NCBI GenBank assembly: GCA_018398765.1
Contig: JAHBMJ010000025.1
Location: forward strand, 1 to 59,312
Length of the DNA: 59,312 nt
Source: Chromera velia
Taxonomy: Eukaryota > Sar > Chromeraceae
Reading direction: 5' to 3'
The position numbers were made by a program, and so were the translations under genes. Of the stretch, positions 43,601 through 54,063 are shown piece by piece (position 1 is the first letter of the stretch; each line of letters begins with the position of its first letter). Below the pieces are notes generated by a model, which saw only the letters and a list, made by a program, of their open reading frames with translations, was not told the origin of the DNA and did not search any database.

Positions 43601-46600
43601 TTCATTTATTCTCTGCGTCTTCGGTTGCTGAGATCTCTACTAAATTCCCCCAATGCCCTTTCCCCTCCGCGTCTGTTTGCAGAACAAACTCCACTTTACA
43701 GGAAGCACGCCGTCCTTTGCCTCTCGAAAGCCCGTCGTCGTTCACTCAGAAGGACAGCAGAGCCGCCTCGGCTCCCCTCCAGAGCTAGGGGACGCCCCTT
43801 TGACGCACGACGGCTTCCCACACAGAGAGAGAATGCAGGGCCCCACCCCCCCCTCATCACTCGCACAGCGGGCACCCCCCAGCAGAGACAGAATGCAGGC
43901 GATCCATTTGGACTTCCCGGAGTCCAGAATGTCAAGATATTCTGCAACAGCAGACAACCAAGACGAGGGAGGAGCCCGCGCGCACACATCCGCAGGTACT
44001 CACCAAACACCGCACCAGCAGGCGAGAAAGATCTCTCCTGCCCGTGCACGACGAACAGTTGACGGGTTCGCTGGCCACTTTGCCTTCTCACCCACAAGAG
44101 ACCAAACAGGGGGGGCGCCGCATCAGGGTGCCTTCCATGCTCGGCCCCTTGCAGCTAATTGGAATCAGCTGGGCGTTTTGGCGTTTGCACACCGCAATCC
44201 TCGAATTCCTCCAGAGGAACGGGGGTTCCTGCAGACCCCTGGGGGGGGCTCTATGCATTCATCACCCCTGCAGTCCCAAAGAGGATCTCCAAAGACATCA
44301 CGAAGCCCCTCGCCATCATCCAGACACAACAGAGACAGACAACGTCCCCGACAGTACGAAAGCACAGAAGGAGATGCAGAGCTTTACGGCGGTCCGTCAA
44401 GTTCTGCTGCTCCCATCGACTCACGGGAATTCGAAACCTCTCTGTCACTCTCCGTCTCCCAGTGTATTGCAAAAGAGCGCAGCATACAAAGAGAGCAGCC
44501 ATCTGCATCATCAGCAGCAGGAGAAGGAGAAGGAGAGACACAGCAGGGAGAGAACCAGATTCCGGTGCAAGAGCTCAGAGATGTACAGGTGCAGTCGGGG
44601 CTTTCCTTTCACACCGCGCGCACAGTCACCAACGCCCAAGATACGTCGATATCAAGGACGGACGAGCCGCCGGGAGGGGAGGCGTCACGTGGCCTGCATG
44701 GGGCAGAGGACGATGATGAAGACGACCTCCAGCCGGAGAAACTGAACGATCTCGTGTCGTTCCTCCATGCTCGGGCAAAGAAGGGAAGGGGAGGGCTTCT
44801 CCCCGATGGGGGGCAACTTGCGGACAGTAGTCACCACCAGGAAGACCGAAGGATCTCTGCACACCAGGTGCGTGCGTCACTGAGGAAGGAAGCGGGCGCA
44901 GGCTTCCTTTGCGATTTGATACCGACGTAGAAAGCAGGTGTTCAAAGCTTCCTGAAGAGGGGAAATTGCTCCCTCACATATTTTTCATCTTGCATGTCTA
45001 AAAACTTCTATTGTGCAACTATCGTGTTTTTTTCCTCATGTCTCTTTCTTTGGTTTTGATTCGCTTTTGTGATGCCATTTATCTGTCGCACGATTCCCTT
45101 TTTCCTGCATGCATGCAATTGTACGAGGGTGGACGGAAGCTTTACATGACGTCCCTTTTTCTGTTGTTGAACGTCTCTGTGAGTCCTGCGCATGCAGCCA
45201 TTTGATCGAGAGTTTCTGGAAACCTCGTGTGTCTCTCTGCATGCATGCGTGCAGGAAAGACTCTCCCTTCACACGCCCCCCGCGGTGCAACAAAAGTACA
45301 GAGCCTTCCCTGGAACCCTCTCGTCCTCTCCTGTACAGCCGGTCGTTAACGTCGTGAGGACACCTGCCTCGGCCCTCTCTCCTGCTAGGAGCCGGTCCTC
45401 CTCCCCTGTGCCCTACAGGGGGAGGGGGGCCTGTCCCGGCTCCCCCTCCAATCCTAGGTCTCACTCCCCACCCACACAACCAGTCACAAGACAGGGGGCA
45501 GAAGCAGACTCTGACAGAGGAATTATCTCCACACATCCCAACCCGGCGCGTGCAGGCTCTCCCATAGCTCACGGGTCTGTAGGAGGGGGGTTTGCACGGG
45601 TGGACAGAGGATGGCGGGGTCGGGAGAAAGTCCAAAGGGAGAGAGCGGCACATTTGGAAGCAGAGGTTCGCTTTCATGTCGGAGCAGGAGGGGTGCAACA
45701 GACGGGTCCCCATTCTGTTGTTCAACCGGGTGGGGGTGGGAATGCTTCTCCTTCTTCTCGTCCTCCCCTCTCGTCAATGCACCCTCCGATAGGATCAAAC
45801 GACGATGAACCGACTGGGTTTGCGTGTTTGGATTATCAGAAGGAAAAGGAGCGAGAGCAGGAAGAAAAAGGGGGTAAACAGGGGGGCGGAGCGCGATGGA
45901 GATTTAGAGTGGACGACCGCCTGGCTGCTTCAGTGCGAGGGGGGTCGATCGACTCTCTCACCGGCCCCCTTCATGTCTCTTCTTCCATCACGTACAAGAG
46001 CTCTGGTCCCAGTCATGCAGGTAGCAGAGGAACGAGAGGGGAAGGAGGAAGAGGGGAGGGAGGAACCTCAAGAGACGGTAGAGATACGGCGTCCTCTCAT
46101 CCTGCGAGCAGACAGGCGCCCTCTTCGTCTCGACAGGCGGCAGAGGCGTCCAATGAGATGGAACCAGGCACAGTCCAAGTGAGTCAGTAGGAAGGAAGGA
46201 ACAGAGCTTCTCTTTTTTGTTTCGCTCAAGCGTTTCTCAATGTTGTCTTTGATTGAAAGCTGTCCGCCTGTCTGTCTTTCCTTCCATCTTTTTATCGTAC
46301 CCCTCTTTCCCCTTTCTTGGAGGGAAGTCCTCCTCCCCTTTTTTCGCCCACAGCGCACAAGGAGAGAAGCACATTTGATTTTTTGTGTAGGAAGAAGTCG
46401 AAGACAAAAATTGTATGATCGTTATCTCTGGTTCAATTCTGAATCTGGCACTCAGGGCGCTTTGGGACACCTGCAACCGGGATTGAGCACCCGAGCGGGT
46501 GCAGAGAGGTCGAACTCCACCCCCGTTTTGTTCGAGGACCTCAAACATAGACTGAAGGGACCCGGGCCGAATCCAGACGGCAGTCAGTCATGATGATGTG

Positions 46601-47111
46601 TGCGCGTCTGTGGGCTCGTGCACACGCACAGTAGAATAGAGTGAGGCTGAGGTAACGTAGCATAGACGCTCTTGCTCAAGTGGCCTTTTCTAGTGATGAC
46701 GCTGCACTTTGCTTCTGTCCCTCCTTGTCTCTTTGCACGCACGCATCCGTGTGTCGGTTTTTGTTTGTATGCGTGGTTGAGTATAAATGTGTGTGTGCTT
46801 GAGTGATGGTCTGTTGCTTACAGTCCTGTTCCTCGCTTTAGCTGGTGCATGGGTGTCTGCCTCTCCTTGTTTTCTTTCTCTCCCTCTCTCTCCACACAGG
46901 CTTCGGTGCTCCTCCTTCTGCAACGGGGGGTGCGCGTCTGATCAAGTCTACCCAGTCTGTCCGGTCAACCGGAAAGCTCCACGCAGGCCCGCCTTCACAG
47001 CAGAGCCCCCGAAGCCCGCCCCAGGATTTCTTAGATGAGGGACGGGGGCCAGCACCTCTGAGCATCTCCCGAGTCGCAAAGCAAGACCACAAAAACAAAC
47101 GGTCTCACTAG
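34641..47111 (+). CDS. Giant coiled-coil and low-complexity protein (2,330 aa, 17 exons)
   Basis: Seventeen exons join with consistent phases: 34641-35213, 35473-35714, 36204-36533, 36761-36884, 37372-37418, 37684-37927, 38387-38443, 38618-39513, 39821-39910, 40489-40675, 41067-41274, 41454-41503, 41799-43295, 43683-44867, 45255-46178, 46456-46582, 46900-47111. Residues 1-190 are helical. Strong coiled-coil heptads run through about 192-270, 380-540 and 550-640, with more near 750-840. Residues 868-1000 form an apparently globular helical part (DWVRLVSILADSELPDLRP, WHEIFAAILRLL). After about 1017 the protein is low complexity and probably disordered, rich in Ser, Pro, Gly, Arg and Gln, with a six-Gln run. 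This resembles cytoskeletal or basal-body scaffolds, but I recognise no named domain. The end of exon 9 is the least certain: an earlier GT at 39882 gives the wrong phase. Eleven of 16 donors are GTCAG. Confidence 0.85.
37617..37652 (+). repeat. (GA)n microsatellite in intron 5 of the coiled-coil gene
   Basis: About 17 GA units lie some 30 bases upstream of the exon 6 acceptor, where a pyrimidine tract would normally be expected. Confidence 0.9.
41591..41636 (+). repeat. (CA)n-rich microsatellite in intron 12 of the coiled-coil gene
   Basis: ACACAC units are broken by regular ATACAC variants, giving a 10-base higher-order period (ACACACATAC). It is non-coding. Confidence 0.85.
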
Positions 47112-47164
47112 ATGGATCGTTATGAATCAAATAGAGCATTCTAGCTTGTACAGTCAACATAATT

Positions 47165-47942
47165 GATCAGCATTATCATCATCATCATTATTATCATTAT
47201 TATTGATCAGTCCATAGGCCATCATCATCATCATCATCATTATTATTATTATTAATCGGTCTATAGGCCATCATGCAGTGCATGAGTCTAGGACAATGCT
47301 TTATTGCCCCTTTGCCAGACCTGCATCATACAACGGGAGGGGGCTTCACTCTCGCAACTCTAAACACCCTGCATCTAGAAGATGCTTTCTAAATCGCTGA
47401 TGTCGTTTCCCTTCTGTGGGAGGAGTGCGACAACTGCAACAGAGACTCTCAGGTAGTAGAGGCAGACAGGAAGACCGGTGGAGAGGGGGAACGGGAGATG
47501 TACGTGGGAGATGGAAAAAGAACATTCAAAGGTGAGACGGGAAGAGAGGTAAGTAACCATCACATGCATCGAATCGCAGGCCTTACGATGGAGGGCGCAG
47601 ACAGATGTTTCGCAAGAGTCGCAGGGCCGGTATGGGTGAGTGTCTGAGTGCCAGGGTGACCTTCATTCATGCCAACAATTCGCTTTGCATGGCGTGTTTT
47701 AGAGGGGTGGAGTCTATCGATAGCAACCACTTTCTCTCTCTTTCTTGGGCTCTGTCTAATTTGGCTTCGATTTTGGCTACAATTGCATTCAGAGCCTCTC
47801 GATCTGCTCTTGTTTCTGTGCATTCAGTCAGCCGGTGCAGTAGATCGTCTGCTTTGCCCCTGCATGCAGGGCAAACCGCGTCTTCCAGCCCTCTGTACAG
47901 TGCATGGGGGCGACCACCAAGCAACATATTAGTGACCATGTT
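47165..47942 (-). mobile_element. LINE 3' remnant with zinc knuckle and ATT/ATG-repeat tail
   Basis: On the minus strand, 47939-47667 encodes a LINE C-terminus with the knuckle CPACRGKADDLLHRLTEC (CX2C, H, C), then a stop. A 3' UTR follows down to a CAATAAAGC signal-like word (about 47305). The element ends in AAT and ATG trinucleotide runs (about 47260-47165), which appear twice around a repeated GGCCTATRGAC word. This is a different LINE family from the one at 1494 and 26253. It is truncated at its 5' side next to a GATTT repeat. Confidence 0.7.
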
Positions 47943-47996
47943 TGATTTGATTATATTTGATTTGATTTAATTTGATTTGATTTGATTTGATTTGAG
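47937..47996 (+). repeat. (TTTGA)n pentanucleotide repeat
   Basis: About ten TTTGATTTGA-type units occur, with two variant spacers. They are followed at 48000-48045 by an AT-rich inverted repeat built on CCTCAAATA/TATTTGAGG. It sits between the LINE remnant and the hAT remnant. Confidence 0.85.
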
Positions 47997-48133
47997 CTTC
48001 AACCTCAAATATTTGATATTTGAGGTAAGATTTGAGGTTAACCTCTTAGGGTTCCTTACTGAGTCACTGACTTACTATCACTCTGATCATTTTTCTCATG
48101 ACAATAGTTATCAGAACATTTCTGATGTGTGTT

Positions 48134-48600
48134 TCAAAAATTTAAAAAAATATATGACTTTCCTGAATGCGACCATATGTCGAGGGTGATCGACGCTCGT
48201 CGGGTCGCTGCTTTTCTCAACCTGTCTTTGATTGATAGAATAATCTCGTTCTTTAGTGTTGGGAGCAGAAGTCTCTGCACCTTCCCCACAGACGGGAAAT
48301 CGTAGCGGGGGTTCAGTGCCTTAACCAGCTTTCGCAATGCCTCGTTTTCTGTGAGATGAGGCCAGCCAGCACTGGCCAGAAAGTCAGTGGTCAGCATATC
48401 ACACTTGATTCTCTTCTCATGCGTCTCTGCATATGGTACGACCACGGCTTCTGCTTCATCTTTGGTGGGGAAAAACGTTCGCACGTCAGGCTGCTTCGTC
48501 CCCCCCACCCCCTCCGACCGCTTCTCCTATCTTTTTTGGAGCAGCTGCACATGTTTGTCAGACGTGATCGTCAAGCCATGCTGATTGATGAGGTGGGTTT
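48134..48600 (-). mobile_element. hAT-type DNA transposase fragment, running into the assembly gap
   Basis: The minus-strand frame 48508-48134 encodes a hAT-like stretch. It has a helical segment with FLASAGWPHLTENEALRKLV, then LNPRYDFPSVGKVQRLLLP, and a TLDIWSHSGKSY segment matching the hAT first catalytic Asp region (LDxWS). In another frame beside the gap, HLINQHGLTITSDKHVQLL resembles the end of a BED zinc finger, which normally precedes the hAT core. A frame change separates the two. The C-terminal part with the dimerisation domain is missing. Confidence 0.65.
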
Positions 48601-48888
48601 NNNNNNNNNNNNNNNNNNNNNNNNNNNNNNNNNNNNNNNNNNNNNNNNNNNNNNNNNNNNNNNNNNNNNNNNNNNNNNNNNNNNNNNNNNNNNNNNNNNN
48701 NNNNNNNNNNNNNNNNNNNNNNNNNNNNNNNNNNNNNNNNNNNNNNNNNNNNNNNNNNNNNNNNNNNNNNNNNNNNNNNNNNNNNNNNNNNNNNNNNNNN
48801 NNNNNNNNNNNNNNNNNNNNNNNNNNNNNNNNNNNNNNNNNNNNNNNNNNNNNNNNNNNNNNNNNNNNNNNNNNNNNNNNNNNNNNNN
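48601..48888. other. Assembly gap (288 N)
   Basis: The gap is entirely N. A hAT fragment lies on one side and an LTR-element gag on the other, so the join may not be contiguous in the real genome, and repeats probably caused the gap. Confidence 0.99.
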
Positions 48889-49689
48889 GAGATCCCGTTG
48901 ATGAGGACCAGGGAGGCCAGCTGCCCCTGACGACGGGTAAGGGGGTCAAGGAGGGGAACAAGCTTGTTCTCTACCCTCCATGTGCTGAGATCAGTTTTGT
49001 CCCCCACCCCGGACCACACAGGGACAACCTCTTCCTGCAACGAGAGACGGGAAATTACTCGACAGGCCGACTTTACCGTCTCAATGTACTTCTCAACGTT
49101 GGGGGAGTCGGAAGTGGACAGGGTGAAGAGAGAGCGGAAGTTTGTGAACATCCGCTTATGTTCGGTCTCCCCCGACGACTGCAAGATAAGGTTCTTGCAG
49201 TGTTCAACATCATCGGACTCGGGAGGCGAGAGATCCGAGACGAGATCATAGAGCTCAGGGTATTTCTGCAAACCCTGGCGGAAGGCTGCTGCACGGATGT
49301 CAGACGGCGCACTGGCAGGCTGCAATTTGCAGTGGTCTTCAAACGCCTTGACAATCGCGACTCGACCTCCGTGCGTGTCCTTGTAGGGGAGCTCGCACTT
49401 CCATGGAGCGAATTTCCCCGTGTCAGTGGTGGGGGTGGGAGTCGGAGACGGAACAGAAGCCGACTGAGAAAGAAATATTTGCGCCAATTTGGTGACATTG
49501 GCGGTAAGAAGATCCAAGTCAGAGGGGCTAGGGCTTTGATCAGACGAGTCTTTCGAGATGAAACGACCGTCAGCCCCACGAGGTTGGTCTTCGTCCGAAG
49601 TTGGCATCAGAGAGGGAAAGAGACGCTCTGATGGAGACCAACAGACCCTGAGGAGGAGAAGGAGGAAAGAACCAACTGCTACCATGTAA
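48889..49689 (-). mobile_element. LTR retrotransposon 5' part: leader and gag-like region, fossil
   Basis: On the minus strand a gag-like frame starts near 49685 and runs to the gap. It is helical and hydrophilic with a Pro/Ser/Thr-rich early linker, as in retrotransposon capsid proteins. Just before it lies TGGTAGCAG (49684-49676), a primer-binding-site-like word immediately after a TTACA end, which would be the 3' boundary of a 5' LTR at higher coordinates. The other LTR, protease and polymerase are not in the window; the element is truncated by the gap and I treat it as broken. The LTR start is not resolved. Confidence 0.55.
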
Positions 49690-50738
49690 TGAACTAGAGA
49701 GTCCAGTTAAGGACAGTCCAGTTAATCTTATGGTTCTCTATACAGGAATAATACTGCACGACTTCTGTCCGGCTTCTGCTCTCATCTATTGAGAGTTGCT
49801 TTATCAAATCACTCGAAGTATTACGCGAATCAACTTCACAACATGGATCAATACATGCATGCTCTCCGTATGGATCAATACATGCATGCTCTCCGTCATC
49901 CTCCAGCCGCGCTGCCCCGATAAGCAACGCTGCGGCTCGGGACCGGCCGAGTCGGGCCGACCACTGCACGCCCGCCGCCGCCTCTCTATAAGTGGCTGAT
50001 TACACGTTTGGAACACATTCGGTCTGACGCCTCTGCCAAACTGCAAAACCGCCCCCCGTGAAGCGGCCCTTTCTAGACAACCATCAATCCATTCATCAAC
50101 TTTCCGGTTGATCACTGCTCTTAAGAGAAGGAGACAGCCAACCTTAGTGGCTTTCTTTCTTCTTCTGATGGTTGGATTAATATCATCCTCATTATTAATT
50201 ATTATTATTATTGGTGATCTGATTGGTCTGCATATAGGATATTATGCAATATATGAGTTGAAAATAATGTGTAGTATTACTAATATGTCTCAGGTAATGT
50301 TAATATAATATTTATGTTATCATGCAGTGCATCAGGGTAAAATATCATTACTCTAGTGATTACCCCATTATAGTTATCATAAGCTATCGCCATCAACGTA
50401 CTAAGTCGTACTTGCAGGCTTGTATAGCTTTAAATTGGGTGGGGGACATGTATCCGGACATAAAAAGTGCTCACATTTACATGTAGGCTCTTCTCACAGC
50501 CTCTTATTTACAATATAAGCTTACCCAACAAAATCTCCGTCTAGATCTCCACGTAAACGTTTGTCAATTGTACTAGGTACAATGATCTAGAGAATGATAG
50601 TATTACATTTATACTGATGACTAAATTTTTTTTTTGTCATGATATAAATGATATGATTTGTAGTTTGATTCAGTTTGTGCATGCAGACACGGAGCACGAC
50701 AGCTAACTTCTGAGCTAAGGTCTGATGGGCCCTGAGTG

Positions 50739-50769
<31 letters not shown>

Positions 50770-51063
50770 GAGTGCTGCCTGTGCTTCGATCGTTCGTTTT
50801 CTCTTCCTTCCACTGTATGCATGAGAGCGAGTAGCATGAGAGTGCCAGGGCAATGACTCTCTCAGCTCTCTTCTGGCTCCCCATTTACTTTCTTCCAGTC
50901 TTCTTTCGTGTCCTTTCGGACCTTTCCTTTTTTGCATCCAATTAATCTCTCCCTTCCCTTGTTCATTCTTTCACGCTGTGATTGCATGTCTTCTCTCTCC
51001 CACCCATGCATCCACCCCCACATCCCTCTGCCTCCCTCTGTTCCCCCCTCTCCTTGATTTCTT
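49690..51063. other. Possible LTR remnant and spacer, no gene
   Basis: The part from 49690 to about 50110 may be the LTR of the adjacent element. It includes a 27-bp perfect tandem duplication (about 49843-49896, ATGGATCAATACATGCATGC plus seven bases). From 50160 to 50340 there are ATT-rich runs and a GTCTGCATATAGGATATTATGCA stretch loosely like the tail of the LINE at 47165. A (TGCC)n run lies at about 50741-50768. The last 150 bases before 51064 are the 3' flank of the PHD-finger gene. Confidence 0.45.
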
Positions 51064-51833
51064 TCACTTCTTCTTCTTCGACTTCTTCGACGACGTCCCC
51101 GCACCCCCACCCTTTCTCGATCCCGACCCTGTCGCACCCCCAGAGCCGGGGGGGCCGCCCTCTCCCGGCTGCAGAGGAATGTCATTCGCCCCCCCGGGGT
51201 GGGCAGATGAGGGCATGGGGGAGGCCCGGGGGGCAGAATTCCCCCCACTCACCGACGAGGCCGAAGCACCGTGACCGGCCCCTGCCGACATTACCCCCCC
51301 GACCCCTGGGGCAAGTAGGTGGTGCACAGAGGGCGTGAGTGTCTGCGTGAACGGGGCTGCAGAGTCCCCTGCCTCCTTGCAGGTCGGGCACAGCCACTCG
51401 TCCATATCCTGCCCTGGCACTTCGACATACCCCTGCAATTCAAGCAAGAACGAAGAACGGACACGTGAAATAGAAATAAATAAATAATGACGTGACCCAC
51501 TTTTTGCGCCACAGCCTCTTTCACAAACATGCATGGCCTACGTGATCCATCGAGGCCTGCGTTCTTGATCTCTTCCCCCCCCTTCCTTCCGATCCGAGGT
51601 AGACAAGGCAGAGAGAGCAACAGACAGACTGTGTGGTTCTTTCTTTTCCTTCCTTCTCTTTATAAACACAACAGACAAAAAAGAGAGCAAGAAAGAATCA
51701 AAGCTCAACATCTCATAAGCAAGAAAGAAAGAAAGGCGGGAGGAAGAACGTAAAACGGAAGAAAGAAAAGAAAGAAAGAAAGAAAGAAAGAACAGACAGA
51801 CAGACAGACAGACAGACAGAAAGAAAGAAAGAA

Positions 51834-51865
<32 letters not shown>

Positions 51866-52179
51866 ACAGACAGACAGACAGACAGAAAGAAAGAAAGAAA
51901 GAAAGAAAGAAAAGAAAGAAAAGAAAGAAAAGAAAGAAAGAAAGAAAGAAAGAAAGAAAAGAAAGAACAGACACACAGAAAGACAGACAGACAGAAAGAA
52001 AGAAAGAAAGAAAGAAAGAAAAGAAAGAAAGAAAAGAAAGAAAGAAAGAAAAGAAAGAAAGAATCAAAGACAAAAGGTCAACAGAAAGAAAGAAAGAAAG
52101 AAAGAAAGAACAGACAGACAGACAGACAGACAGACAGAAAGAAAGAAAAGAAAGAAAGAATCAAAGACAAAAGGTCAAC

Positions 52180-52210
<31 letters not shown>

Positions 52211-52312
52211 AAAAAAGAAAAGAAAGAAAGAAAGAAAGAAAGAACAGACAGACAGACAGAAAGAAAGAAAAGAAAGAAAGAAAAGAAAGAAAGAAAAGAA
52301 AGAAAGAAAGGA

Positions 52313-52343
<31 letters not shown>

Positions 52344-54063
52344 GAAGAAAGAAAGAAAGAAAAGAAAGAAAGAAAGAAAGAAAGAAAGAAAAGAAAAAAA
52401 GAAAGAAAGAAAAGAAAGAAAGAAAGAAAGAAAGAAAAGAAAAAAAGAAAGAAAGAAAGAAAAGAAAGAAAGAAAGAAAAGAAAGAAAGAAAGAAAGAAA
52501 AGAAAGAAAGAAAGAATCAAAGACAAAAGGTCATCATGGCGAATCACACAACGTGGCCAGAGGGCCTAAAAAGCGGAGAGTTGAGCGCCCGTTGCCTCTA
52601 CATCTCCCTTTTTTTCTTCATGTACACAATAGACAAAAAGAAGGAAAGAAAGAGCGCCCCTTGCCTCTAGAGACACCTCCCGACAGAACTTCAAGCGACC
52701 ACTGATTCACACGATACTTGGAGACAAAGAGACAGACAGTGTGGATCGAGATCCAGGTGCGTGACCGATGACGCAAACGGAAACGCATCAAAGCGCACGC
52801 TGACACGAAGCATTTTCGAGATGGAGAAGGGCAAAAGCAAACACGAAGACAGACCACGAGAAAGTGTAGAAACTGGCATTCAACACACGCGCTCAAAAAT
52901 ACGAAGGAAGAAAGGAAGGACGGAAGGAAGGAAGGAGAGAGGGAGATAAGTACACGGGGTGCAAAGTTGGTCATCATCCAAGGGATGCACACAGAAACAT
53001 ACAAAATCCAGACATCCATCCACGCACTGAGAGACACATGCACAAAGTAAGGGAGAAAGAGAAGGAGAGCTCGACTGACCACACAGGCTTGATGGTACCA
53101 CTTGGAGCACTCATCACACCCGACCCATTCGTTACTTTCTGACCCCACAGGAGCGTTGATTTGACCGCACTGGGGGCATGGCTCTTGGTTTGGATCGTGA
53201 TCATGCATCATATGCATCCCCATGTCCCCTCCCGGCTCGAATTGATTGAATCCACCCCCATTGGCTGGAGGGGCACCCCCCACAGATCCAGCATAAGGGG
53301 GTATGTCATCTCCCACGGTGTCGGCTACGGAAGTGGGCGGGGGGGAAGGGGCGGGGGGGCCCATGAGCTCCTTCCCCTTCCCTCCTGAGACAATAATGGC
53401 ATTCCGTCTCGTCTCTCTGAGAGGCCCCCCCAGGGTGTTCGTCTGAGAAGGACGAGGCGAAACCTGGGACGCCACATTGCCCTGTCCTGCCCTCCTTCTT
53501 CTTTCATATGGCTGAGGGATTCTGTTCGACGTGTCCAGTGAGCCCATGTGCTGATCGACCCAGGCGGGGCGGGGGCGGTTCTCCTGCTCTGCTTGCTTCT
53601 GAAGATCCAGGGCTGTACCCACCTCCTTGTGTGATTCGTGATGGTACCCTAGGAGAGTCTCGAGCTTTGTGATGAGACCAATCTTCTCATGATTGAGATT
53701 CATGATCTGCTGCTCTGCTTTCCTCAATTCTCTGTAGTTCTCATCCTCCTCTTCCATCTCTGTTGCATACCCTTTGTCTTCAGTCTTCCACCTTCCTCTC
53801 TGACCATCCCTCCCATCTTTTCTCGTCATCTTCGCCTTCAATGCATCCTTCTCCGCTTGGGTAATTCCTTGCGTCTTTAAATGCAGCTTCTGCAGAAACT
53901 GGGGACGAAGTCGCTCGTCAACATCTTTCTGCAGGGCCGTGAGCTTGATATCAAGGGCTCGGATCTGCTGCATGTTTCGGATGACATGGTTAGGGAGCAT
54001 CTCTACTTCCCCGAGGAAGTTTTCGATGAGTTCATTCTGCCTCTCTTCCTGAGCTGACGGCAT
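51064..54063 (-). CDS. ING-family-like chromatin reader with split PHD finger (450 aa, 2 exons)
   Basis: Exons on the minus strand are 54063-53080 and 51432-51064, joined in phase 0 across a 1,647-nt intron with a GTCAGT donor. Residues 1 to about 130 look like an ING N-terminal helical domain (ENFLGEVEMLPNHVIRNMQQI, then helices). A Pro/Gly-rich linker follows. The PHD finger spans 296-346 with zinc ligands Cys296, Cys299, Cys316, Cys319, His324, Cys327, Cys343 and Cys346; Trp313 and Trp322 could contribute to an aromatic cage. ING PHD fingers bind H3K4me3 and recruit histone acetyl- or deacetylases. The intron splits the finger between its sixth and seventh ligands. The C-terminal 100 residues are Gly/Ser/Pro-rich and end in a Lys-rich tail (KKSKKKK), reminiscent of the polybasic ends of some ING proteins. 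The start is the first Met before the ING helix. Confidence 0.85.
51718..52520 (-). repeat. Purine/pyrimidine microsatellite (GAAA, CAGA) filling the PHD-gene intron
   Basis: About 800 bp of GAAA units with blocks of CAGA units fills half of the intron; on the gene's sense strand this is pyrimidine (TTTC and TCTG). An 18-base spacer (TCAAAGACAAAAGGTCAA) recurs at about 52064, 52159 and 52516, so large segments, not just 4-mers, have been duplicated. The Phe/Leu/Ser-rich frames across it are artefacts. Confidence 0.93.

Noticed and set aside
44044-44745. A second long frame inside exon 14 of the coiled-coil gene
   Set aside because: It overlaps in another frame; the main frame joins both neighbouring exons in phase 0 and the alternative does not.
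48356-49631. Long frames spanning the N gap on both strands
   Set aside because: Their length comes from unknown bases; only the minus-strand hAT-like and gag-like parts have recognisable content.
51705-52547. Phe/Leu/Ser-rich frames inside the PHD-gene intron
   Set aside because: They are microsatellite translations; the GTCAGT donor and GCAG acceptor join the PHD finger exactly across them.
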